A program made the position numbers and the translations under genes. A stretch of 20,014 nt of DNA, from assembly GCA_966250015.1 (NCBI GenBank), contig CBINFS010000058.1, positions 1-20,014 on the forward strand. Direction: 5' to 3'. Source of the stretch: CBINFS01 sp966250015. Lineage in GTDB: Bacteria; Bacteroidota; Rhodothermia; Rhodothermales; DASSAV01. The notes under the pieces are model-generated. The model saw nothing but the letters and a program-made list of their open reading frames with translations. It had not been told where the DNA came from and searched no databases. Each line of letters begins with the position of its first letter. The stretch's first letter is position 1. This document shows, piece after piece, positions 7,891 to 14,940 of this stretch.

Positions 7891-7924
7891 CAAAACAAAA
7901 AGGGCAGGCCGGAATGGCCTGCCC
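7891..7924 (-). terminator. Terminator of the TPR protein gene
   Basis: A perfect GGGCAGGCC/GGCCTGCCC stem (7902-7924) with a 5-nt loop is followed on the minus strand by TTTTTGTTTTG. It lies 26 bp past the stop of the 7951-8664 gene and isolates it from the response regulator downstream. Confidence 0.92.
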
Positions 7925-7950
7925 ACTTCAATTCGTGTAAGAGCACCCCC

Positions 7951-8664
7951 TCAGTTCGCCGAACCCCTCTCCATGGCGTTGACGCGGGCGAGGTAGAAGT
8001 CGATCCCGCCGGCGGTGGGAGACTCGGGGAACAGCTTCTGAATCTCTTGATACACGCTGCGCGCCTTGTCGTATTCGCCAGCCTTTTCGTAGGCGCGGCC
8101 GGCGTCGAGCAGGTATTGCGGGGACGTCAGCTCGTTTTTGTAAATAAGCGCAGCCCGGCGGTAGAGGTTGCCGGCCCGTTCGTATTCCTCACGCTGCTCG
8201 TAGATCGCCGCCTCGGCAGCCAGCGCAGAGGCGCCGATGATGTTGTCGTCCTTATCGTACCGCTTGAAGAACGTGAGCGCCTGATCGTACTCGCCGAGGC
8301 GGAAGAGGGCGTCCGCCGCGTAATACGTCGCCATGTTGCCCGTCTCGGTCGAGCCGTATTTGTTTGCGATCTCGATGAGGCCGGTTCGTCCGTCGACCCC
8401 GTCGAGCGCGGCGCGGTAATCCCCCTGCTCGTACACCCGGACGATCTCACCCAGCAGCTCTGCGGCTTTACGGTTCTGTGCGGATCCGTACAGCATGATC
8501 CCGATCGCGATCACCACTACCGCAGCCACGGCGCCAAGCACGCTGTAGACCAGCTTCCGATTCTTGTCGAAGAAGTCCCACGCCTTTGCATAAAACGTTA
8601 CGACCTGATCCTGGCGAAGCTCTTGTCTTTTGGAGATCTTTTTCGGGGGTTTGATGGCGGACAT
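7951..8664 (-). CDS. Membrane-anchored tetratricopeptide repeat protein
   Basis: From the ATG at 8664 this is a 237-residue protein. It has a lysine-rich cytoplasmic N-terminus (1-38), one membrane helix (about 39-59, rich in Val, Ala and Ile) and a C-terminal domain of helical repeats. Repeat-like segments include YYAADALFRLGEYDQALTFF, the EYERAGNLYRRAAL region and AGRAYEKAGEYDKARSVYQE, which carry the spacing of TPR motifs. The layout recalls YfgM-like and other single-pass TPR proteins that act as protein-binding scaffolds at the membrane. The partner is unknown. The open frame extends 28 residues upstream to 8748, but the basic N-terminus before the helix fits the ATG at 8664. No Shine-Dalgarno is visible. 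It is divergent from gap and has its own terminator. Confidence 0.85.
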   Translation of the reverse strand: MSAIKPPKKISKRQELRQDQVVTFYAKAWDFFDKNRKLVYSVLGAVAAVVVIAIGIMLYGSAQNRKAAELLGEIVRVYEQGDYRAALDGVDGRTGLIEIANKYGSTETGNMATYYAADALFRLGEYDQALTFFKRYDKDDNIIGASALAAEAAIYEQREEYERAGNLYRRAALIYKNELTSPQYLLDAGRAYEKAGEYDKARSVYQEIQKLFPESPTAGGIDFYLARVNAMERGSAN

Positions 8665-9004
8665 AAGAAGTTTGAAATCGTATCGGTTAACGGAACTTAC
8701 GCCACACGCAGCCGGGTACATTAGGCCGATGAGTCCACATGTGGCCACAGAAGGGAAAAGATAGACGTTTTCAGAAAGAGCCGCAACGTACGCCCCCCGA
8801 CGCCCTCTTCACCCGTTTTCTGGCGCGCTTAAACGCTCCAAAAAACTTACGTTTCCGGCGGCTCGCCTCCGCTGCTCAAGCCGTGGATTTTCGATGGAAT
8901 CTTCATTAATTAGCCCCCTCGATCAAAACCGTATGTGGTCGCCTTTCGTTAGATTACAGGCTGTCCAAATAGAAATCACTCACCAGTAGATAAGAGGTCA
9001 TTTT
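8665..9004. promoter_or_regulatory. Divergent intergenic region between the TPR gene and gap
   Basis: These 340 bp must hold promoters for both directions. I could not pick a convincing -35/-10 pair for either. A perfect 10-bp palindrome CCACATGTGG (8735-8744) lies 70 bp upstream of the TPR start and could be an operator. AAGAGGT at 8992-8998 is the gap ribosome binding site. No gene is seen here. Confidence 0.5.
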
Positions 9005-10003
9005 ATGGCAATCAAAGTAGGCATCAACGGGTTCGGACGCATCGGGCGCCTCGTCTTCCGCGCCATCCTCGAACGCGGCGACAGCGACATCGACATCGTC
9101 GGTGTAAATGACATCACCGACGCCAAAACGCTCGCTCACCTGTTCAAATATGACTCCGTCCACGGCACCTACAAGGGCGACGTGAATATCGACGGGGACA
9201 CCCTCGTCGTCGGCGGCGAAAAGTTCAAGGTGTTCTCCGAGCGCGAGCCGAACAAGCTTCCGTGGGGCGACCTTGGCGTCGACGTCGTCGTCGAATCGAC
9301 CGGTATCTTCACCTCGCGTGAGAAAGCCGCCCTCCACCTCGAAGCAGGCGCGAAGAAAGTCATCATCTCCGCCCCGGCCAAGGGCGAAGTCGACGCAACG
9401 GTCGTACTGGGCGTCAACGACCAGGCACTCACTGGCAACGAGAAGATCATCTCGAACGCAAGCTGCACGACGAACTGCCTGGCCCCGATGGTCAAGGTGC
9501 TCGACGACAAATGGGGCGTAAAACGCGGCCTCATGACCACCGTCCACGCCTACACGATGGACCAGAACCTGCAGGACGCGCCGCATCGTGACCTCCGGCG
9601 TGCCCGCGCAGCTGCGCTCTCGATCATCCCGACGACCACCGGCGCCGCCAAGGCCGTCGGCCTCGTGCTACCCCACCTGAAAGGCAAACTCGACGGCTTC
9701 GCCCTCCGCGTTCCCACGCCGACCGGCTCCGTCACCGACCTCGTCGCCGAGCTGAACGCCGAAGTCACCGCAGCAGAGATCAACGCCGCCATGAAGGAAG
9801 CCGCCAACGGCGCCCTCAAAGGCATCCTCGAATACACCGAGGACCCGATCGTCTCCGCCGACATCGTGCACAACCCGGCGTCCTGCATCTTCGACTCACA
9901 GCTTACCATGGCCAACGGCAACGTGGTAAAAGTGATCGGATGGTACGACAACGAATGGGGCTACTCGAACCGCACCGTCGATCTCATCAAAAAGATCGCG
10001 TGA
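9005..10003 (+). CDS. gap: Glyceraldehyde-3-phosphate dehydrogenase (type I)
   Basis: This 332-residue cytoplasmic enzyme converts glyceraldehyde 3-phosphate, NAD+ and phosphate to 1,3-bisphosphoglycerate. The N-terminal Rossmann motif is INGFGRIGR (7-15). VNDITD (34-39) at the end of the second strand fits NAD+ preference. The active-site segment SNASCTTNCLAP (150-161) holds Cys154, with His181 (TTVHAYT) as the base. The DAPHRDLRRARAAA region (191-204) and WYDNEWGYSNR near the C-terminus are typical. Length is normal. AAGAGGT sits 6 nt before the ATG. pgk lies 123 bp downstream on the same strand, with a strong terminator between them. Expression of the two may thus be coupled only by partial read-through. 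Confidence 0.98.
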   Translation: MAIKVGINGFGRIGRLVFRAILERGDSDIDIVGVNDITDAKTLAHLFKYDSVHGTYKGDVNIDGDTLVVGGEKFKVFSEREPNKLPWGDLGVDVVVESTGIFTSREKAALHLEAGAKKVIISAPAKGEVDATVVLGVNDQALTGNEKIISNASCTTNCLAPMVKVLDDKWGVKRGLMTTVHAYTMDQNLQDAPHRDLRRARAAALSIIPTTTGAAKAVGLVLPHLKGKLDGFALRVPTPTGSVTDLVAELNAEVTAAEINAAMKEAANGALKGILEYTEDPIVSADIVHNPASCIFDSQLTMANGNVVKVIGWYDNEWGYSNRTVDLIKKIA

Positions 10004-10040
10004 CCGGCTCGAGCAGATTCGCCAGACTAACCTGATCGTA

Positions 10041-10075
10041 AAGGGAGGGTGGACCTGCTCCATCCTCCCTTTTTC
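10041..10075 (+). terminator. Terminator between gap and pgk
   Basis: AAAGGGAGGGTGGA and TCCATCCTCCCTTT pair over 14 positions with one mismatch and a 5-nt loop, ending in TTTTT at 10071-10075. It lies 52 bp upstream of the pgk start codon. Confidence 0.9.
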
Positions 10076-10126
10076 ATCCGCCATAGATCCCCAGCTCACC
10101 GAATTCAACCCCGTTTAGAACCGACT

Positions 10127-11320
10127 ATGAGCAAACTCACCCTCGACGACCTCGACCTAAAAGGCAAACGCGTCCTCGTGCGCGTCGATTTTAACGTACC
10201 GTTGAAGGAAGAAGACGGAAAGCAAGTCGTCACCGACGACACGCGTATCCGCGCCGCCCTTCCGACGATCAAAAAGATCCTCGACGCCGGTGGCAAGGCG
10301 ATCCTCATGAGCCACCTCGGCCGTCCGAAGGGTGGTCCCGATCCCAAATACAGCATGGAGCCCGTCGCGGCACACCTCGGCGAGGTCCTCGGCAAAGAGG
10401 TCAAGTTTGTCGCCAACACGGTAGGACCGGACGTCGAAGCGGCCGTCAATAGCATTCCGGAAGGCGGCGTGCTCGTCCTCGAAAACACCCGGTTCATCGC
10501 CGGAGAGACGAAAAACGACGAGGAGCTTTCGAAACAGCTTGCGAAGCTTGCCGACGTCTACGTCAACGACGCATTCGGCTCGGCACACCGCGCCCACTCG
10601 TCCACCGAAGGCGTGACGCGCTACGTCAAACAGTCCGCCATGGGTTACCTGCTCCAGCGTGAGATCGAGTACCTGTCGAAAGTCCTGGAGGACCCCGAGC
10701 GTCCCTTCGTCGGCGTTCTGGGCGGCGCCAAGGTATCCGATAAGATCGGTGTCATCGAATCCCTGCTCGGCAAAGTCGATTCCCTGCTGATCGGCGGCGC
10801 CATGAGCTACACGTTCCTGAAGGCGCTCGGCCACAACGTCGGCGCCTCACGCGTCGAAGACGACAAGCTCGACGTTGCGAAGGACGTCTACGAGCGCGCC
10901 GGCGGCCGGATCAAGCTGCCGGTCGACCACGTCGTCGCGAAAGAGTTCAGCAACGACGTCGAGCACCGCGTAGTCGAAGGCGACATCCCGGACGGCGAGA
11001 TGGGCCTCGACATCGGTCCGAAAACCGTCCAGCAGTACCAGGAGGTCCTGAAAGGCGCAAAAGCAGTCGTCTGGAACGGTCCGATGGGCGTATTCGAGAT
11101 GTCGAACTATGCCAAGGGCACCCTGGCCATTGCCGAGGCGCTGTCGGAGGCCACGAAGAATGGCGCCACCACCGTCGTCGGCGGCGGCGACTCCGTGGCG
11201 GCCATCACGCAGATGGGGTACGACGACAACGTCAGCCACGTCTCCACCGGCGGCGGCGCCATGCTCGAGTTCCTCGAAGGCAAGGTCCTCCCCGGCGTCG
11301 CGGCGATTTCCGAGAAATAA
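10127..11320 (+). CDS. pgk: Phosphoglycerate kinase
   Basis: This 397-residue enzyme of glycolysis transfers phosphate from 1,3-bisphosphoglycerate to ADP. All key regions are intact: RVDFNVPL (19-26), SHLGRPKG (62-69), NDAFGSAHRAH (147-157), GGAKVSDK (199-206), WNGPMGVFE (316-324), GGGDS (352-356) and GGGAMLEFLEG (375-385). The open frame runs upstream to a GTG at 10049, but that lies inside the gap terminator. The ATG at 10127 (MSKLTLDDLDLKGK) matches the family start. No Shine-Dalgarno precedes it, unlike gap. The 51 bp between the terminator and the ATG show no convincing promoter, so pgk may depend on read-through from gap. A terminator follows. Confidence 0.97.
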   Translation: MSKLTLDDLDLKGKRVLVRVDFNVPLKEEDGKQVVTDDTRIRAALPTIKKILDAGGKAILMSHLGRPKGGPDPKYSMEPVAAHLGEVLGKEVKFVANTVGPDVEAAVNSIPEGGVLVLENTRFIAGETKNDEELSKQLAKLADVYVNDAFGSAHRAHSSTEGVTRYVKQSAMGYLLQREIEYLSKVLEDPERPFVGVLGGAKVSDKIGVIESLLGKVDSLLIGGAMSYTFLKALGHNVGASRVEDDKLDVAKDVYERAGGRIKLPVDHVVAKEFSNDVEHRVVEGDIPDGEMGLDIGPKTVQQYQEVLKGAKAVVWNGPMGVFEMSNYAKGTLAIAEALSEATKNGATTVVGGGDSVAAITQMGYDDNVSHVSTGGGAMLEFLEGKVLPGVAAISEK

Positions 11321-11343
11321 CGCTGCTCGTTTACTAAGAAATT

Positions 11344-11380
11344 AAGGGGCGGGAGCAAACACTCCCACCCCTTATTTATT
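11344..11380 (+). terminator. Terminator of pgk
   Basis: AAGGGGCGGGAG and CTCCCACCCCTT form a stem with one mismatch and a short loop, followed by the T-rich tail ATTTATTTCTT. It starts 24 bp after the pgk stop. Confidence 0.9.
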
Positions 11381-11393
11381 TCTTAACTTATTT

Positions 11394-11447
11394 ATATAGC
11401 TATATCCTAGTGAGATAGGCATAGCCCAACCATCCCCTCGAGGGGAT
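11394..11447. other. Two perfect palindromes between convergent pgk and the four-helix membrane protein gene
   Basis: ATATAGCTATAT (11394-11405) and ATCCCCTCGAGGGGAT (11432-11447) are perfect palindromes. Both lie between the pgk terminator and the stop of the convergent gene at 11476. The second could form a hairpin on the minus strand, but it lacks a T-run, so I do not call it a terminator. A protein-binding site is possible. Confidence 0.45.
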
Positions 11448-11475
11448 CATAGGGGTGTAGAAATCAGATAGCCCT

Positions 11476-11844
11476 TTACACTTCCGCCTTTGCTTTTCCT
11501 TTCACTACGGCCCAGAGGAGGCCGCCGATGGCGCCGGTTACGGCGGAGCTGAGCGTTCCAAAAATCAGTAAGCTGACCGGGACGTCGCCGAGCAGCACCG
11601 ACAACATGATGCCAATCAGCCCGCAGAGACCGCCGGCTATCGCCCCGCCAAGGGCAGCCGGACCAAGCCCTCTCTCACGGGCAAGGTGAGCGTAAATGTG
11701 ACCCGCGATCAGCGAGAAGAGCATCCCACCAACCGCAAACAAAGACGCTATGGACGTGCTGTAATGCCCTGCAACCACCATCAATACCTGTAACACCGTG
11801 CCGATAATCGTCGCCCGTTGGAGCGCCCGTGCATTGACCGCCAT
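11476..11844 (-). CDS. Small glycine-rich membrane protein of unknown function (four helices)
   Basis: This 122-residue protein is not recognised as a named family. It has about four hydrophobic segments: around residues 12-26 (IIGTVLQVLMVVAGH), 32-50, 62-84 (with GGAIAGGLCGLIGIMLS) and 90-114. The tail is short and lysine-rich (VVKGKAKAEV). The glycine-packed helices suggest a compact bundle such as a small transporter-like or membrane-organising protein; this is a guess. The start at 11844 is fixed by a strong AGGAGG 6 nt upstream, whereas the frame is open to 11907. It lies 76 bp downstream of the secreted protein gene in the same direction and converges on pgk. It could form one transcript with the aldolase-like gene and the secreted protein gene. 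Confidence 0.72.
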   Translation of the reverse strand: MAVNARALQRATIIGTVLQVLMVVAGHYSTSIASLFAVGGMLFSLIAGHIYAHLARERGLGPAALGGAIAGGLCGLIGIMLSVLLGDVPVSLLIFGTLSSAVTGAIGGLLWAVVKGKAKAEV

Positions 11845-11850
11845 ACCGTA

Positions 11851-11856
11851 CCTCCT
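11851..11856 (-). promoter_or_regulatory. Strong ribosome binding site for the four-helix membrane protein
   Basis: AGGAGG on the minus strand lies 6 nt before the ATG at 11844. It decides this start over the upstream in-frame ATG at 11907. Confidence 0.75.
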
Positions 11857-11920
11857 TAGTAGAGACTGGTTATTGAGTGTATGTGACGTACTGCTCCTTT
11901 TCGGCAAAACAACACGTGTC

Positions 11921-12454
11921 CTACGGTAAAATAACCTCCGCCGTCTGGTCTTCGACGTAGCGTATGCTGTGGCCCGGTATCCACTCGCCGTTCTTGAGGT
12001 ACTCCGACTTGCTAATCATACTACCGTCCGGCTCGATATGGCTCGTCGAGCGTACCTCCGTGATGCCCTCCGTATTGCCCGTCACCGCCTCTTGAGAGAA
12101 CAACTTGTTTCCCTCGACCTGCAACGTGCCCTTCGTGAAAAAGCCCGCCGTCGTGAAGTAGTGGAACACGAGCGCCTCCTCGTTCGGGTCCCACATGACG
12201 ATCGTCTCACCACCGTATTCGCCATTGTTAAGGGAGTGCAGGATGCGGAGGGCCTGGCCGTTCAGCGCGAAATCCCACCGCGACACGTCGACCATCGGCT
12301 TTTCGGGCGTCGACTCCTCGAATACGCCGCGCCACGTCTTTCCCGCATACGGTCGAAACACTTCAAGGTGTTTGTGAATGTTCTGCGCCGATACAGGCAG
12401 CACGGACATCATCAGGAAGACGAGCAGAAATACCGGAACGTAGCGTTTTTTCAT
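11921..12454 (-). CDS. Secreted protein of unknown function
   Basis: This 177-residue protein has a clear Sec signal peptide: KKR, a hydrophobic core at 7-19, and a likely cut after VSA at 23. The mature part is mostly beta-strand-like, with segments such as YAGKTWRGVFEE, WDFALNGQALRILHSLNNGE and GGETIVMWDPNEEALVFHYF. It recalls small exported proteins annotated as hypothetical in many Gram-negative bacteria, built like a lipocalin-type or DUF1579-like barrel. I cannot name a function. GGAGGA lies 7 nt before the ATG, so translation should be efficient. The gene begins 26 bp after the stop of the tandem aldolase-like gene, so both are probably in one operon. A link to a metabolite handled by that enzyme is possible but unproven. 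Confidence 0.85.
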   Translation of the reverse strand: MKKRYVPVFLLVFLMMSVLPVSAQNIHKHLEVFRPYAGKTWRGVFEESTPEKPMVDVSRWDFALNGQALRILHSLNNGEYGGETIVMWDPNEEALVFHYFTTAGFFTKGTLQVEGNKLFSQEAVTGNTEGITEVRSTSHIEPDGSMISKSEYLKNGEWIPGHSIRYVEDQTAEVILP

Positions 12455-12480
12455 GAGCGGTTCCTCCGATTGGTCTGTAT

Positions 12481-13764
12481 TTAGCCTTCGAAAGCCTTTA
12501 CGAGACGCTGGATCGCCTGATCGTCCATCGGTACGAGCTCGCCGAGCGGAACGGCATTGATCAGCGAACGGGCGCTGAACTCGGCCACTTCGAGCCGGTC
12601 GAACGTCTCGAGCAGCGACGATCCCGTCACCAGGATCGCGTCGTTTTGAATTAGGATCGTCGAGATCCCGTTGCCCAGCGTATCGGGAATGGTGGTTACG
12701 TTCGAGTACTGGCTGCCGTACGGTACGAGCGGCAGATCCTTGAGCATCAGATAGCTCTCGGGAATCGTGCGGGTGTTGATCGGCTTCCCCGAAATACAGA
12801 ACGCCGTCGTGTTGGGCGACTGCGTCGAGATGATCGAGTTGATGTGCGGGTGGCGCCGGTAGATCGCCTGGTGCAACCGCACCGACCGGCTTGGCGTCTT
12901 TCCCCGCTCCCGGTGGCCGTCGCGGATCTGGACGACGTCTTCCGGACTGATGTATCGCCGGTCCTTTCCCGTCGGCGTGATCAGGAAGTCGTCGCCTCGC
13001 CAGCGTGCCGACACCGTCCCGTACGTGCTGATCATCAGGTGCTGGTCGCAGGCACGTTGTACCAGTCGGCAGATCTGCCCGCGCAGGGCGCGCTCGTCGG
13101 CCGGATACGACGTGGCGTCGAATTCGGGCAGGAGGTAGTCGCGGTGCTCGAACTGGTTGATCTGCTCGTCCGTGAGCAACCCGGGCTTGCCGATCTCGTG
13201 CGCCTTGATGATCGTACGGGCGCAAAACTCCAGGGTCTCGAACCGCTGAAACGCGTCGAACACGTCCGAGCCGCCGACGACCGTTCCGTGGTTCTCCATG
13301 ATGATCGCCATCGACCCGGTTTCGAACGCGCCCGCGATGCTTTCCCCGAGCGCCTCGCTGCCGGGTAGCTCGTATCGCGCATAGCCCACTTCGCCGCAAA
13401 CGTGCTTCGCTTGCGGGATTACCCGCGTGTTCGGGATCTGCCTGACGATGCTGAACGTGACGAGCGCCGGAGGGTGCGCGTGGACGAGCGCTTTGATGTC
13501 CGGACGACGCTGATAAATCGCCCGATGGAATGGGAGCTCCGATGAAGGCCGGTGCGGCCCGCTAACCGTGCCGTCGGGGTGGACACAGACGATGTCCTTC
13601 TCGGTCAGGGTCCCTTTGTCGATGGTCGCCGGCGTGATCCAGATGTCCCCGTTTTCGTCCCGGATCGACACGTTGCCGCCGGAAGTGGTCGTCATCCCCC
13701 CTTTATATATCCGCGCCATGATCATCGTGATTTGATCGCGCGGATGCAGTAATGCCAGATTCAT
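12481..13764 (-). CDS. Tandem class II aldolase/adducin-like protein with a degenerate second domain
   Basis: This 427-residue protein has two copies of the class II aldolase/adducin fold (about 8-205 and 225-410); single-domain enzymes are about 210-230 residues. The family includes fuculose-phosphate aldolase, ribulose-phosphate epimerase and sugar-acid decarboxylases. Domain 1 keeps the zinc and catalytic residues: Asn31 (SGGNVS), Glu76 (SSE), His95 and His97 (VHAHPP) and His159 (ENHGT). In domain 2 the aligned positions are Thr250, Ser294, Ser313, Gln315 and Asp375. It therefore cannot bind metal in the usual way, although GTVSAR and ITPTG are kept. Domain 2 is probably structural, regulatory or substrate-binding. 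The ATG at 13764 has AGGA 7 nt upstream; a GTG at 13791 adds nine residues. The secreted protein gene follows after 26 bp. The substrate is unknown. Confidence 0.88.
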   Translation of the reverse strand: MNLALLHPRDQITMIMARIYKGGMTTTSGGNVSIRDENGDIWITPATIDKGTLTEKDIVCVHPDGTVSGPHRPSSELPFHRAIYQRRPDIKALVHAHPPALVTFSIVRQIPNTRVIPQAKHVCGEVGYARYELPGSEALGESIAGAFETGSMAIIMENHGTVVGGSDVFDAFQRFETLEFCARTIIKAHEIGKPGLLTDEQINQFEHRDYLLPEFDATSYPADERALRGQICRLVQRACDQHLMISTYGTVSARWRGDDFLITPTGKDRRYISPEDVVQIRDGHRERGKTPSRSVRLHQAIYRRHPHINSIISTQSPNTTAFCISGKPINTRTIPESYLMLKDLPLVPYGSQYSNVTTIPDTLGNGISTILIQNDAILVTGSSLLETFDRLEVAEFSARSLINAVPLGELVPMDDQAIQRLVKAFEG

Positions 13765-13814
13765 TGTTTTTTCCTGTCTGATTGCTATCACCGAAGTTTA
13801 CGCAAGTCCAGACA

Positions 13815-13854
13815 TCCGGTCCAACTGCCCGCCGGAGACCGGAACCCCTTTTTT
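13815..13854 (+). terminator. Hairpin with T-run upstream of the aldolase-like gene (possible terminator)
   Basis: TCCGGTC (13815-13821) and GACCGGA (13837-13843) are perfect inverted repeats, followed on the plus strand by ACCCC and TTTTTT (13849-13854). No plus-strand gene precedes it, so a role as terminator is doubtful. On the minus strand it would be a hairpin in the leader of the aldolase-like gene, about 50 nt before its ATG. Confidence 0.3.
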
Positions 13855-13927
13855 GTCCACCCCCATCAAAAACTCACGCTCGCATCAATCAGGCTAGGAA
13901 AAACAACCTCTGGCGCAGCCGGGAAGA

Positions 13928-14056
13928 TCACATCTGCATCAGGACCAGGACGAAAAGCAGGCCGATAAGCAGGATGACCATCCAGGCAAACGTCGCCGGG
14001 CGCCGGTAAAACGGCTGGTCAACCCCGGTAAGTTCGCGATTAAACGAGTCTTCCAT
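13928..14056 (-). CDS. 42-residue single-pass membrane protein
   Basis: This small protein is not recognised as a known family. Residues 1-22 are polar (EDSFNRELTGVDQPFYRR) and residues 23-40 form one hydrophobic helix (ATFAWMVILLIGLLFVLV), ending LMQM. The RR before the helix suggests the N-terminus stays in the cytoplasm. It starts 2 nt after the TGA of the 3-hydroxybutyryl-CoA dehydrogenase gene, which suggests translational coupling at the end of the pnt operon. A longer frame reaches 14134 but overlaps the dehydrogenase, so the ATG at 14056 is preferred. Its position after a membrane transhydrogenase suggests a small accessory or regulatory subunit; that is inference only. It could also be a chance frame, though the coupling and clean helix argue against that. 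Confidence 0.65.
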   Translation of the reverse strand: MEDSFNRELTGVDQPFYRRPATFAWMVILLIGLLFVLVLMQM

Positions 14057-14058
14057 GA

Positions 14059-14910
14059 TCAGTATTCGTAGAATCCCCGCCCCGTTTTTCGCCCAAGGTA
14101 GCCTGCGGAAACCATCTTCCGGAGCAACGGGCACGGTCGATATTTATCGTCCCCCAGCTCGTCGTGGAGCACTTCCAGGATGTGGAGGCATACGTCGAGA
14201 CCGATCAGGTCGGCGAGAGCGAGGGGGCCCATCGGGTGCGCCATGCCGAGCTTCATCACGTCGTCGATACCGTCCCGTGTGGCCACACCCTCCATCAGGC
14301 AGAAGATCGCCTCGTTGATCATCGGCATCAGGACCCGGTTCGAGACGAAGCCCGGCGAATCCTGGACGATCACCGGGCGCTTACCGATCGCCTCGGCGAG
14401 CAGGCGGACGCGCTCCACCGTCGCGTCGCTCGTTTGCAGCCCTCGAACGACCTCGACGAGCTCCATGACGGGGGCCGGGTTGAAGAAATGCATGCCGATC
14501 ACGCGCTCCGGCCTGTTGGTCTGGCTTGCAAGCCACGTGATCGAGATCGACGACGTGTTCGACGCGAGGATCGCATCCTCCCGCGCCTGCTTGTCGATCC
14601 CTTCGAATATCCTGGCCTTATCTTCGCGGCGTTCGGTGACGGCCTCGATGATGAGCTCTGCGTCCTTGACGTGCCCGTCGTAACGGGTGCGCACCGTGAC
14701 GCGTTTCAGAGCCGCTGCTGCCTCTGCCTCGGTGAGGATTCCCTTCTTGACCTGGCGCCCCAGGTTTTGCTCGATCGACGCCAGAGCCGCCTTCAGCACT
14801 GCGTCGCTCACGTCCACCAGCACCACGTCGCGGCCGTACCGGGCAAAGACGTGGGCGATTCCCGCACCCATCGTCCCGGCCCCGATCACGGCTACGCTTC
14901 GGATCTCCAT
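14059..14910 (-). CDS. 3-hydroxybutyryl-CoA dehydrogenase (3-hydroxyacyl-CoA dehydrogenase family)
   Basis: This 283-residue cytoplasmic enzyme interconverts 3-hydroxyacyl-CoA and 3-oxoacyl-CoA (short chains such as acetoacetyl-CoA) with NAD(P)(H). The N-terminal Rossmann motif IGAGTMGAGIA spans 9-19. Asp33 (LVDVS) follows the second strand and would favour NAD(H). Catalytic residues are visible: Ser120 (NTSS), His141 (MHFFNPAP), Glu153 (VEVV) and Asn191 (SPGFVSNR). The C-terminal domain ends in GRKTGRGFYEY, a usual family ending. Length matches stand-alone Hbd/PaaH/FadB2 enzymes rather than fused FadB. It starts 30 bp after pntB and is followed after 2 nt by the 42-residue membrane protein, so it is in the pnt operon. 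The pathway (beta-oxidation, polyhydroxybutyrate or butyrate-type) is not fixed by context. Confidence 0.93.
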   Translation of the reverse strand: MEIRSVAVIGAGTMGAGIAHVFARYGRDVVLVDVSDAVLKAALASIEQNLGRQVKKGILTEAEAAAALKRVTVRTRYDGHVKDAELIIEAVTERREDKARIFEGIDKQAREDAILASNTSSISITWLASQTNRPERVIGMHFFNPAPVMELVEVVRGLQTSDATVERVRLLAEAIGKRPVIVQDSPGFVSNRVLMPMINEAIFCLMEGVATRDGIDDVMKLGMAHPMGPLALADLIGLDVCLHILEVLHDELGDDKYRPCPLLRKMVSAGYLGRKTGRGFYEY

Positions 14911-14940
14911 GGATCTACAGGTCTGACGGTTCGAGCCGGC

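Noticed and set aside
12455..13399. Upstream extension of the secreted-protein frame, giving 492 residues in total
   Set aside because: The extension lies in another frame inside the aldolase-like gene and is Arg/Asp-rich. The real start at 12454 has GGAGGA and begins a clear signal peptide.
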